Source of the DNA: Gemmatimonadaceae bacterium
Lineage (GTDB): Bacteria > Gemmatimonadota > Gemmatimonadetes > Gemmatimonadales > Gemmatimonadaceae
DNA: 13,743 nt
Assembly (NCBI GenBank): GCA_014378185.1
Contig: JACMOE010000495.1
Span: 1 to 13,743 of the forward strand
Direction of reading: 5' to 3'
Each line of letters starts with the position of its first letter. Position 1 is the first letter of the stretch. The notes under the pieces were generated by a model that ran no database searches, was not told the origin of the DNA, and saw nothing but the letters and a program-made list of their open reading frames with translations. This document shows positions 1 to 7,594 of this stretch, one piece after another. The translations under genes were made by a program, and so were the position numbers.

Positions 1-22
1 GACGACAGCTTCGCTGAGGACG

Positions 23-916
23 ATGCCTGAACTACCCGACGTCACCATCTATATAGAAGCGATCGCGGCCCGAGTGGTTGGCCGCCCGCTTCTTGCGTAC
101 GCCATCCTCAGTCCGTTCATCCTGCGGACGGTGGACCCGTCGCTCGACGAGCTTGTGGGCCGAGCGGTGACCGCGGTCGAGCGGTTGGGGAAGCGGATCG
201 TGATCGGGTTCGGCGGAGAGCTCTTCGTGGTCATTCACCTGATGATCGCCGGTCGGTTTCGCTGGATCGATGCGGGGGCGAGGAAAAGGGTGCCGGCGCG
301 CATCGCGCTTGCCGAATTCGAGTTCACCACCGGCACCCTGGTACTGACTGAGGCGGGCACGAAGCGGCGGGCGTCGTTGCACGTCGTGCGGGGTCGCGCC
401 GCGTTGGCGCAATTCGATCGCGGTGGCCTGGAGGTGCTGAACGCCACGCTCGCAGAATTCGCGGAGCGGTTGGCGCGAGAGAATCACACGCTGAAGCGGT
501 CACTCACGGATCCTCGAGTGTTCAGCGGAATTGGCAATGCCTATTCCGACGAGCTGCTGCATCGTGCGCGGCTGTCACCGCTGAAGCTCACAAGCAGGTT
601 GACGGACGAAGAGGTATCTCGGTTGTTCGAGGCCACGCGGGACACGCTGCACTGGTGGATAGCGCAGATGCGCGCGGAGTCGCGTGGCGGGTTTCCGGAG
701 AAGGTGACGGCGTTCCGGCAGGGGATGGCCGTCCACGGGCGATACGGCCAGCCCTGCCCCGTTTGCAACACACCGGTGCAGCGCATTCGCTATCGCGACA
801 ACGAGACCAACTACTGTGCTCACTGCCAGACGGAAGGCCGTCTGCTGGCGGATCGGGCGCTGTCCCGCCTGTTGAAACAGGATTGGCCGAAGACGGTGGA
901 GGAGCTGGAGGGCTAG
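23..916 (+). CDS. Fpg/Nei-family DNA glycosylase/AP lyase
   Basis: Base-excision repair enzyme of 297 aa that removes oxidised bases and cuts the abasic strand. The N-terminus MPELPDV places the catalytic Pro2 (Schiff-base nucleophile) and Glu3 as in Fpg/MutM and Nei. Lys57 (LGKR) matches the conserved beta-hairpin lysine. The helix-two-turn-helix segment is near residues 155-185, with Asn172 in GIGNAYSDE. A C-terminal zinc finger has CPVC at 245-248 and CAHC at 265-268. Length is slightly above the usual 270 aa. In the finger, the arginine expected five residues before the third Cys is Asn260 (context RDNETNYC), so this is probably a divergent Fpg/Nei subgroup and I give no symbol. The start is fixed by the need for Pro2/Glu3. 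GAGGA at 16-20 is only 2 bases from the ATG, closer than ideal. No partner gene is evident. Confidence 0.93.
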   Translation: MPELPDVTIYIEAIAARVVGRPLLAYAILSPFILRTVDPSLDELVGRAVTAVERLGKRIVIGFGGELFVVIHLMIAGRFRWIDAGARKRVPARIALAEFEFTTGTLVLTEAGTKRRASLHVVRGRAALAQFDRGGLEVLNATLAEFAERLARENHTLKRSLTDPRVFSGIGNAYSDELLHRARLSPLKLTSRLTDEEVSRLFEATRDTLHWWIAQMRAESRGGFPEKVTAFRQGMAVHGRYGQPCPVCNTPVQRIRYRDNETNYCAHCQTEGRLLADRALSRLLKQDWPKTVEELEG

Positions 917-991
917 GTTGCGAACGACTCGGGCTGGACATTGCGAAGGCTTCGCAGGAAATTGAGCGTCGCTGGTATTCAGGAGATCACG

Positions 992-1423
992 ATGCGCCAC
1001 CACTTGTCACGACGGAATTTTCTCGCCGCTGGCGCCACCACGGTGGTGGCGCTGCTGGTATCGAGTCGCGCCGTTCACGCAGCGCAGTCGTACTCGTCAG
1101 CGCCGGGTCCGCATCCCACCCCGCGTGTGGGCATCACTGGCGCAAAGGTGCTCGGCAGGGAACAGCTCGCGGGCAAGCTGAAGCTCGTGGGGCTGTTCGA
1201 TTCCGTGCGCGCCATTCCCGAGGTGATCGATGGCATCCGGTGCAACTGCGGATGTTCACACTCCGATGGATTCTATTCGCTGTTGTCGTGCTATGAAGGG
1301 AAGGATGCGATGGCATTGGAGTGCGCCATCTGTCAGGGACAAGGGCGGCTCGCGGTGCGTTTGCACAAGGCCGGCAAGTCGCTCGATGAGATTCGCGCCG
1401 CGGTGGACGCGAAATTCGGTTGA
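992..1423 (+). CDS. Tat-exported cysteine-rich protein, PCYCGC-type
   Basis: Small exported protein of 143 aa, function unknown. Residues 1-30 form a twin-arginine signal: SRRNFLA at 6-12, a hydrophobic stretch to about 25, and AVHA at 27-30 as a likely cleavage site. The C-terminal half has six cysteines: Cys84, Cys86 and Cys88 (CNCGC), Cys100, then Cys111 and Cys114 (CAIC). This layout resembles the PCYCGC-motif family (PF13798), whose role is not established; the match is by eye. Tat export often means folding or cofactor loading before secretion, so bound metal is plausible but inferred. I chose the ATG at 992 because AGGAG (981-985) lies 6 bases upstream and the Tat motif then falls at the N-terminus; a start at 941 is possible but poorer. 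It lies 55 bases before the DUF2911 gene and may be co-transcribed with it. Confidence 0.8.
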   Translation: MRHHLSRRNFLAAGATTVVALLVSSRAVHAAQSYSSAPGPHPTPRVGITGAKVLGREQLAGKLKLVGLFDSVRAIPEVIDGIRCNCGCSHSDGFYSLLSCYEGKDAMALECAICQGQGRLAVRLHKAGKSLDEIRAAVDAKFG

Positions 1424-1478
1424 GGGCGTCAGGGGGCACGGCGAACCAATGAAAACGAATGATACGGAGGCAACGGAC

Positions 1479-2399
1479 GTGAACGGATCATGCAGCGGTG
1501 ATTCCATGAAGCACAAGTCTGCGCCGTTGGCATTGGTCGCCGCGGCGTTTCTGTCGATTTCACTGCCCGCCGACGCGCAGGTACGCGCGAGCGAAGTGGG
1601 CTCGATGTCACAGGTGATCGACGGCACGAAGATCACCATGCAGTACTCCAGGCCACGCGTGCGGGGCCGCGATCCCCTGTTTGGCAGCATGGCGGTGCAC
1701 TGGGGCGAGGTGTGGACACCAGGGGCCAACTGGGCCACCACGCTCGACGCGGACAAGGCGATCACGCTAGACGGTCACGCAGTGCCGAAGGGCAAGTATT
1801 CCGTGTGGTTCGTGGTGCGGCAGTCCGGTGACTGGACGATGGTGCTGGACCCGAAGTGGAAGCTGTTCCACACGGCTCCGCCGGATTCCAACGCCACACA
1901 GATTCGTGTTGCGGTGCACCCGCGTGAGGCACCGTTCGCGGATGTGCTCACCTGGTCGATGCCTGCGCTCCGCGCTGACGGCGGCACGCTGGCGATGAAC
2001 TGGAGCAAGACCGTGGTCGCGGTGAACCTCGGCGTCGCTCCCTCCCTCGCCACCACGATGCCCGAGAATGACGCGCGGCCATACCTGGGGCGCTACGAGT
2101 ACTCGGATGTGGACTCGACCGGCAAGGTGACGAAGACGTACTCGATGATCGTGGATTACGAGAACGGTACGCTCAAGGGACAGTGGGAGCCCATCGACGG
2201 CTACTTCAAGCACTTCGCGCTGGTACGCGTGGCACCCGACTGGTTCGTGCCCGGCGTGTACGACAAGGAGGGGGTGCTCTACGAAGTGCTTCGCCCGGAC
2301 ATCACCATCGAGTTCACGCGCGTGAATGGCCGCCCGGCGACGTTTGAATGGCGGGACGAGGACGACAAGGTGTTCGCCAGGGGTAGGCGGAAGCCATAG
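1479..2399 (+). CDS. Secreted DUF2911 domain protein
   Basis: Exported protein of unknown function, 306 aa from the GTG. A signal peptide runs through a hydrophobic core at about 14-30 and ends at PADA-Q (residue 33/34). The DUF2911 domain (PF11138) spans about 45-185: YSRPRVRGRDPLFG, then WGEVWTPGANWAT, KGKYSVWFV and DWTMVLD are its usual landmarks. Residues 200-306 look like a second beta-rich domain (YLGRYEYS near the start, repeated YxxxVDYENG and LYEVL strands) that I cannot name. The start is ambiguous: GTG 1479 has GGAGG at 1466-1470 with 8-base spacing, ATG 1506 gives a more compact signal peptide (297 aa) but no clear ribosome site, and ATG 1449 is also in frame. It ends 8 bases from the convergent lipoprotein gene. 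Confidence 0.85.
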   Translation: MNGSCSGDSMKHKSAPLALVAAAFLSISLPADAQVRASEVGSMSQVIDGTKITMQYSRPRVRGRDPLFGSMAVHWGEVWTPGANWATTLDADKAITLDGHAVPKGKYSVWFVVRQSGDWTMVLDPKWKLFHTAPPDSNATQIRVAVHPREAPFADVLTWSMPALRADGGTLAMNWSKTVVAVNLGVAPSLATTMPENDARPYLGRYEYSDVDSTGKVTKTYSMIVDYENGTLKGQWEPIDGYFKHFALVRVAPDWFVPGVYDKEGVLYEVLRPDITIEFTRVNGRPATFEWRDEDDKVFARGRRKP

Positions 2400-2407
2400 T
2401 GTCGTGA

Positions 2408-4999
2408 CTACTGGCGGTGAATGCCATCGCCGCGCGCAAAGAAGCCGGGCAGCGACACGGGAATCGTTCCAGAAATGGGCGCGCGGCCGAGCGCAGCTCG
2501 TGCACCAGCGTGCTCGAGAACGTCGGCCACGCCATAGGTCACGAGGTACGTGCCGACGTGCGGGAACTGCTGCAGCAGGTACGGATTTCCAAGCGAGACG
2601 ACCACCACCCGCTCCCTGCCCGCAAGCGAATCGATCCACGCCGCGATGTGCTGTGGAATCACGAACCGTCCCTCGCCCTCCACACGCCGCACGTACGTCG
2701 CAACGATGACGCGCGCCGCACCATGCGATGCAGCACCAATAGAATCGAGCACGACAGGAGACACTGACGGTCCAATCCTGAACTGGCGCACCCCGGGCGC
2801 GGCCTGGCGCACCTCGGCCGCGAAAGCCTTGCCGGCGCGCAGCTCCGTTTCAGGCATGTACTGTACGAGCACCGTGTGTCCGGCGCGTGCAGCGCCGATC
2901 AGTCCTTCCTTGTCGCGCAACAGGGTCACCGCGCGCGCGGCGATGCCAGCCGCCATCGCGCGATGCTCCGGCGCGCCGACGACGTCGCGCAGCGTGTCCA
3001 GCGGGACGATGGGCCGGAAGGCCACACCGCTGCGCGCCTTGAGCTCCAGCACGCGACGCACCGCGGTGTCGATGCGAGCGCGCGTGATGGCGCCGCGCTC
3101 GACGGCGTCAACGAGCGCAGCCACCGCCTTCGCGGGATCCGTGGGCTTGAGCAGCACGTCGGCGCCGGACTGCACGGCGAGCACCGAGCTCTCCGCAGTG
3201 CTGTAGCCCTTGCCGATTCCGCCCATCGTCATCGCGTCGGTGATGGCAAGCCCGGTAAAGTGCAACTTGTCGCGCAACAGCCCGGTGATGATGCGCGGGG
3301 CAAGCGTGGCGGGCGTCGTGCTGTCGCCCTGGACGGCTGGCAACGCGATGTGCGCCGTCATCACCATCCCCGCACCCGCGTCGATGGCCGTCGCGAAAGG
3401 TACGAGCTCCACGGTGTCGAGTCGCGCCGCCGACGCGCCCACGATGGGGAGTCGCGCATGGGAATCGACGTCGGTGTCGCCGTGCCCGGGAAAGTGCTTC
3501 AGCGTGGCCACCACCCCCGCGCTCTGCGAACCCCGCACGAACGCCGCGGAGAGCCGCGCCACACGCTGCGGGTCCTCACCAAAGGAACGCGTGTTGATCA
3601 CCGGGTTGGCGGGATTGTTGTTGACGTCCGCCACCGGCGCAAAGTTCATCAGGATGCCGACGGCCTTCGCCTCCATGGCAATGGCGCGCCCCACATCGTA
3701 CGCATCGCTGTCGCGACCCGTCGCGGCGATGGCCATCGCATTGGGAAACACCGTGGCACCTCCGGCGTCGATCATGTAGTGCGTGAACACGCCGCCCTCC
3801 AGGCGCCCGAGGTTCGGCTCGAGATCGGCACCCACCAGCAGCGGCACCTTCGCCGCACGCTGCATGGCGTTGATCTTCTCCGCCACCTCGATTGGCGAGC
3901 CGAGCGACATGGTCACGCCCCCGATATGATCGTCGCGAATCCAGCGCAACACCTCGGCAAAGCTGGAATCGCGCGTATTGGTGTAGTCGCCGAGTACCCA
4001 GACGTTGATCATCTGGCCGATGCGTTCGCGGAGCGAGAGTGAAGCGAGCGTCCATTCCACCCACTGGTGCTGCGCCGCGGTGAGCGGCGTGCGAGGGTCG
4101 AGGTTGGCTGGCCCGGCGGGGTGCACATCACGTCGCGTCGCCACCAGCGGTCCCGGCTCCACCGCCGTGGGCTGCAGCGTGATCTCCACCAGCAACGGCC
4201 GGTGGTCCGATACGCGCGTGTTGACCACTCGCGCAGTGGAACAGTGCACCGCGCCGGTGAGGAACAGATAGTCGATGCGCTTGACCGGATTGTCGTCGGG
4301 ATATGTGAATCCATCGCCTCCGCTGCATTCCATCCAGCTGTCGCGCAGGCCACCGGCGCGAACGGCCAACTGGACCGCGCTTTCAGGAGTGGAGTTGAAG
4401 TCGCCACCGGCGATCACCATGCCGACCTCCCGGCGGGCCTGCGTGACGAGGCTGACGATCGAGTCGGCTTCCTGGCGTCGCCAGCGATCGGCGCCGGATG
4501 GATCGAGATGCGTATTGATGATGGCCAGGTTGCCCCTGGGGCTTGCGACGACGACGCGCAGCGCGCCGCGCGGCTCGGCGGACCCTCCCGCGCGCACCTG
4601 CGGCGGATCCACCGGCAGGTGCACCAGCGTCTCGGCGATAATGGGCCAGCGCGAGAGAATCGCGACACCGTACTTGCCGCCGTCGTAGTCGAGGGCGCTG
4701 CCGAACGCGGCGTGCAATCCTGTCTGGGCGGCAAGGAGCGCGGCCTGATCTTCGTGATTGGAGCGGTTGGTACCCTTGTCCACCTCCTGGAGGAGCACGA
4801 CGTCGGCCCTGGTGCTCCGCACCAGCTCAGCCACGCGCGCCAGGTTGCCGACCCCTGGTGCGTCCTTGCCCGCATGGATGTTGTAGACGAGCACGCGCGC
4901 GTCGGGCGCCGGCGCCTCGGCGGGCTGCGGGTGGCTGCACGAAATGGCCAGCAGCGAAGTCACGAGGGCAAGGCGGGGATGGCGGCGCGAGGTGGGCAT
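2408..4999 (-). CDS. Lipoprotein fusion: EEP phosphoesterase + GH3 NagZ-type glucosaminidase
   Basis: Two-enzyme envelope protein of 863 aa. Residues 1-21 are a lipoprotein signal (LLAISC, lipid-attached Cys21). Residues about 34-275 form an endonuclease/exonuclease/phosphatase domain: Asn40 (VYNIH), Glu72 (LQEVD), His164 (NTHLD), Asp200/Asn202 (GGDFN), Asp243 and Asp265-His266 (SDH). After a Pro-rich linker (275-305) comes a GH3 catalytic domain (310-660): KHFPGHGDT at 501-509, the Asp512-Ser-His514 dyad typical of NagZ, and Asp588 (AITDAM) as the nucleophile. Residues 670-863 resemble the GH3 C-terminal domain. NagZ enzymes release GlcNAc from muropeptides; a lipoprotein form would act in the periplasm. 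The phosphoesterase substrate is unknown. The start was chosen because the signal peptide then begins the protein; no Shine-Dalgarno site precedes it. The open frame reaches further up to 5323 but would overlap the divergent gene. Confidence 0.88.
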   Translation of the reverse strand: MPTSRRHPRLALVTSLLAISCSHPQPAEAPAPDARVLVYNIHAGKDAPGVGNLARVAELVRSTRADVVLLQEVDKGTNRSNHEDQAALLAAQTGLHAAFGSALDYDGGKYGVAILSRWPIIAETLVHLPVDPPQVRAGGSAEPRGALRVVVASPRGNLAIINTHLDPSGADRWRRQEADSIVSLVTQARREVGMVIAGGDFNSTPESAVQLAVRAGGLRDSWMECSGGDGFTYPDDNPVKRIDYLFLTGAVHCSTARVVNTRVSDHRPLLVEITLQPTAVEPGPLVATRRDVHPAGPANLDPRTPLTAAQHQWVEWTLASLSLRERIGQMINVWVLGDYTNTRDSSFAEVLRWIRDDHIGGVTMSLGSPIEVAEKINAMQRAAKVPLLVGADLEPNLGRLEGGVFTHYMIDAGGATVFPNAMAIAATGRDSDAYDVGRAIAMEAKAVGILMNFAPVADVNNNPANPVINTRSFGEDPQRVARLSAAFVRGSQSAGVVATLKHFPGHGDTDVDSHARLPIVGASAARLDTVELVPFATAIDAGAGMVMTAHIALPAVQGDSTTPATLAPRIITGLLRDKLHFTGLAITDAMTMGGIGKGYSTAESSVLAVQSGADVLLKPTDPAKAVAALVDAVERGAITRARIDTAVRRVLELKARSGVAFRPIVPLDTLRDVVGAPEHRAMAAGIAARAVTLLRDKEGLIGAARAGHTVLVQYMPETELRAGKAFAAEVRQAAPGVRQFRIGPSVSPVVLDSIGAASHGAARVIVATYVRRVEGEGRFVIPQHIAAWIDSLAGRERVVVVSLGNPYLLQQFPHVGTYLVTYGVADVLEHAGARAALGRAPISGTIPVSLPGFFARGDGIHRQ

Positions 5000-5147
5000 G
5001 GAGAGGGAAATATCCAGTGGCCTGCTTCCGCGCCACCCGCCTGCTGCTGGCTCGAAGCGCGTTGACCGCATAACATCGGGCAAGACGGGCTTTTCAGCGC
5101 GCCCCGGATAGCACACCGGGACCCGAACGTGCACTTCAGGGATAGAT

Positions 5148-6353
5148 ATGGCTATGGCTACCGTCCGTCGCACTCGACCCGCGCGCGCAGGCAGTATTGC
5201 TGTCCGCCTGGTGCTGTACCTGTTCGCCGCATGGGGCACTCTTGGCGCGATCGTCGCCGGACTGTTTCCCGGCGCGCTTGGTGCGCTCGTCATGCTCGCC
5301 TTGTACACGACGCTGCCGCTCATCGCGTTCGTCCGGTGGCGCGGCTGGCCTTTTTATCCCGGCAAGGCCTTTCGCCTGCTGGTGGTGCGACCGTTCTGGT
5401 ACGCACAGCTCATGTTGCCGCTCGTGTCCGCGGCGGGATTGCTCGGCCTGCTCGGCGGCGCGCCGTTCGGTCATGCGCTCGTCGTCGGACGCATCGCCGC
5501 CCTGATCGTGCTTTCGGCGGTCGCCGCACTGCTCGGCGCCGGGTATCTCGGGTCGGGACGACTCGTGGTGCGACACGTGGACGTGGAGGTGCCGGGGCTT
5601 GCCACTGCGTTCGACGGGCTTCGCATCGCACAGTTGTCCGACCTGCACATTGGCCCGCATACCTCGCGACGATTTCTCGGCCGCATCGTGAAGGCGACGG
5701 GCAGCCTTTTGCCCGACCTCATCGCGGTAACGGGCGACCTGATCGACGATCGCGCCGAGGACGTGGCGTCGTACGCGCGGGCGCTGGGGTCGCTCTCGGC
5801 GCCCCTTGGCGTCTACATGATTCCCGGCAATCACGACGTGTACGCGGGGTGGGAAGAAGTGGAGCGGGCACTGCGTGCGGCCAACCTTGGCACCGTGCTC
5901 GTGAACGAGGCGCGAGTGATTCGTCGCGGCGATGCGTCGATCGCGCTGGTGGGCACTGGTGATCCGGCGGGTGGACCGCACGGTTCGTCGCGGCATGCGC
6001 CCGACGTGGAGCGCGCGCTGTCACGCGTGCCTGAGGGCGCGACCGTGATTGCGTTCGCGCACAATCCGTCGCTCTGGCCATCGCTTGCCGCGCGTGGGGT
6101 GGCGCTCACGCTCAGCGGGCACACGCACTGGGGGCAGTTTGCGTTTCCGAGGCTTGGCTGGAGCCTTGCGTCGCCGTTCCTGGAGTATGCGATGGGCGCG
6201 CACACCGAGCAGGATGCGACGTTGTACATCAGCCCGGGCACGGGGTATTGGGGCATTCCATTCCGGCTCGGCGCCAGCCCGGAGGTCACGCTGGTGACGC
6301 TGCGGTCGGCGCTCGTGGCAGTAGCCACGGTGCATCGCGCGCGCGTGGCCTGA
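5148..6353 (+). CDS. Membrane-anchored metallophosphoesterase, YkuE/YaeI-like
   Basis: Predicted two-metal phosphoesterase of 401 aa. The N-terminal third is hydrophobic, with segments near 17-38, 42-62, 86-104 and 110-135, so it is probably a multi-pass membrane protein. The calcineurin-like domain (about 155-385) carries all five metal motifs: Asp165/His167 (SDLH), Asp197 (GDLIDD), Asn228-His229 (GNHD), His305 (FAHNP) and His325/His327 (GHTHWGQF). Relatives such as YkuE and YaeI have been linked to envelope phospholipid or lipid A-precursor hydrolysis. The substrate here is not shown. AGGG at 5138-5141 lies 6 bases before the ATG at 5148; a second ATG at 5154 would trim two residues. It is divergent from the NagZ fusion across 148 bases, so both may be envelope functions. 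Confidence 0.9.
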   Translation: MAMATVRRTRPARAGSIAVRLVLYLFAAWGTLGAIVAGLFPGALGALVMLALYTTLPLIAFVRWRGWPFYPGKAFRLLVVRPFWYAQLMLPLVSAAGLLGLLGGAPFGHALVVGRIAALIVLSAVAALLGAGYLGSGRLVVRHVDVEVPGLATAFDGLRIAQLSDLHIGPHTSRRFLGRIVKATGSLLPDLIAVTGDLIDDRAEDVASYARALGSLSAPLGVYMIPGNHDVYAGWEEVERALRAANLGTVLVNEARVIRRGDASIALVGTGDPAGGPHGSSRHAPDVERALSRVPEGATVIAFAHNPSLWPSLAARGVALTLSGHTHWGQFAFPRLGWSLASPFLEYAMGAHTEQDATLYISPGTGYWGIPFRLGASPEVTLVTLRSALVAVATVHRARVA

Positions 6354-6420
6354 GCGGCGGGGGGAGGGGTTGCGCGGACTGCTCGACGAAGATGCACCTT
6401 TCGTTATCCTGCTGATGTTC

Positions 6421-6480
6421 CCTCCTGCTCCGCTCATCCCCGCCGTCCTGTTGTTCTCCCTCCCTGTCGCCCCCAATTCC
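6421..6480 (+). promoter_or_regulatory. C-rich, purine-poor 5' leader before the dehydrogenase
   Basis: These 60 bases hold 32 C, 17 T, 8 G and 3 A and run almost to the ATG at 6483. No Shine-Dalgarno sequence is present. C-rich, G-poor RNA is the type bound by Rho factor or by ribosomal protein S1, so this could be a regulated or S1-dependent leader. That role is inference from composition only. Confidence 0.3.
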
Positions 6481-6482
6481 GC

Positions 6483-7586
6483 ATGACACACGCCGCTGTG
6501 CTCATGACGGCGCCGTACGCGCCGCTCGTGATCGAGGAAATGCCGACCCCGACCCTCGAGCCGGGCGCCGCGCTGCTGCGCACGCTGTACTCCGAGGTAT
6601 GCGGCACCGACGTGCACCTGCATCATGGCAAGCTGGCCGTGCCCTTTCCCATCATTCCGGGCCACGTGTCGGTGGGCATCGTGGAGGCCACGGGTGGCAA
6701 CCTGCGCGACATTTACGGCGACGCGATTCGCGAGGGCGATACCGTCACCTTTCTCGATGTCCACGAGACCTGCAACAACTGCTACCAGTGCCTCGTGGCG
6801 CACCAGCCGACACGGTGTGCCTCGCGCAAGGTGTACGGCATCACCTACGGTGCGCGAGAGGGCCTGCTGGGCGGATGGGCTGAGGCCATCTGGATGAAGC
6901 CCGGCGTCAAGCTCATCAAGCTGCCCGCCGCGCTTTCGCCTGAGACGTTCATCGGCGGCGGATGCGGGCTCGTGACCGCATTGCACGCTGTGGACATGGC
7001 GGAGCTGAAGCTGGGCGAGTCGGTGGCGGTGCTCGGCGTGGGGCCGGTGGGCCAGTCCGTCATTGCGTTCGCATCGCTGTCGGGCGCGGGCGAGGTGGTG
7101 GCAATCGGTGCGCCGGACGACCGGCTCGCGTTCGCCACGCGCATGGGCGCTACATCTGTGCTCTCGCTCGACGTACCTGCGGCTGATCGGCTGGAGCAGG
7201 TACGTCGTGCGACCGGCGGCCGCGGGGTGGATGTCGTCATCGAGGCCAGCGGTGCGCCAGATGCCATTCCGCAGGGCCTCGACATGGTCCGCGACGGCGG
7301 CCGGATGATCGTGTGCGGGCACTACACGGACAACGGCGCGGTCGAGATTCATCCGCACTGGCAGCTGAATCGCAAGCACGTGGAATTGAAGGGCTGCTGG
7401 GGGGTGCGGTACGATCACTTTCACCGCGCAGTGGAACTGACGGCGCGATTCGGCGCGGACAAGCCGTGGAGCGAGATGGTGAGTGGCCGCTACACACTGG
7501 AGCACGCGGGCGATGCGCTGGAGGCGGTGGCATCGCGGCGCGCGATCAAGGCGCTCATCACACCCAACCCCACTCTGCTGGCGTAG
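6483..7586 (+). CDS. Zinc-binding medium-chain alcohol dehydrogenase-like protein
   Basis: NAD(P)-dependent oxidoreductase of 367 aa, substrate unknown. The GroES-like domain holds the catalytic zinc ligands Cys40 (CGTD) and His61, with Cys161 (GGCG) a likely third. A structural zinc lobe uses Cys97, Cys100, Cys103 and Cys112. The Rossmann domain starts at about 180 with LGVGPVG (184-190). Oddities: the usual GHE after the first zinc ligand is GHVS (Val62 in place of the conserved Glu); the lobe has eight rather than seven residues between its last two Cys; and Gly209 occupies the place where NAD-specific members have an acidic residue, hinting at NADP. The general fold resembles TM0436-type MDR proteins. 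No ribosome site precedes the ATG. It lies 8 bases ahead of lplA and is probably co-transcribed with it. Confidence 0.88.
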   Translation: MTHAAVLMTAPYAPLVIEEMPTPTLEPGAALLRTLYSEVCGTDVHLHHGKLAVPFPIIPGHVSVGIVEATGGNLRDIYGDAIREGDTVTFLDVHETCNNCYQCLVAHQPTRCASRKVYGITYGAREGLLGGWAEAIWMKPGVKLIKLPAALSPETFIGGGCGLVTALHAVDMAELKLGESVAVLGVGPVGQSVIAFASLSGAGEVVAIGAPDDRLAFATRMGATSVLSLDVPAADRLEQVRRATGGRGVDVVIEASGAPDAIPQGLDMVRDGGRMIVCGHYTDNGAVEIHPHWQLNRKHVELKGCWGVRYDHFHRAVELTARFGADKPWSEMVSGRYTLEHAGDALEAVASRRAIKALITPNPTLLA

Positions 7587-7594
7587 ATTGCGGC

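Noticed and set aside
1..22. Possible end of an upstream gene (in-frame TGA at 15-17)
   Set aside because: Only a few codons are visible, too little to support a gene.
2876..4042. Plus-strand open frame of 388 codons opposite the NagZ fusion
   Set aside because: Shadow of the intact minus-strand gene; composition typical of the antisense frame in GC-rich DNA.
5062..5067. TTGACC as a -35 box for the membrane phosphoesterase
   Set aside because: No -10-like hexamer lies 15-19 bases downstream; the sequence there is ACGGGC.
5000..5323. N-terminal extension of the NagZ fusion lipoprotein up to 5323
   Set aside because: It would bury the lipoprotein signal peptide 108 residues inside the protein and overlap the divergent phosphoesterase gene.
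6021..7505. Long minus-strand open frame (494 codons) opposite the phosphoesterase and dehydrogenase genes
   Set aside because: It spans the antisense of two well-supported genes and their intergenic gap, shows no domain, and is rich in Arg/His/Ala as expected of a GC-rich shadow frame.
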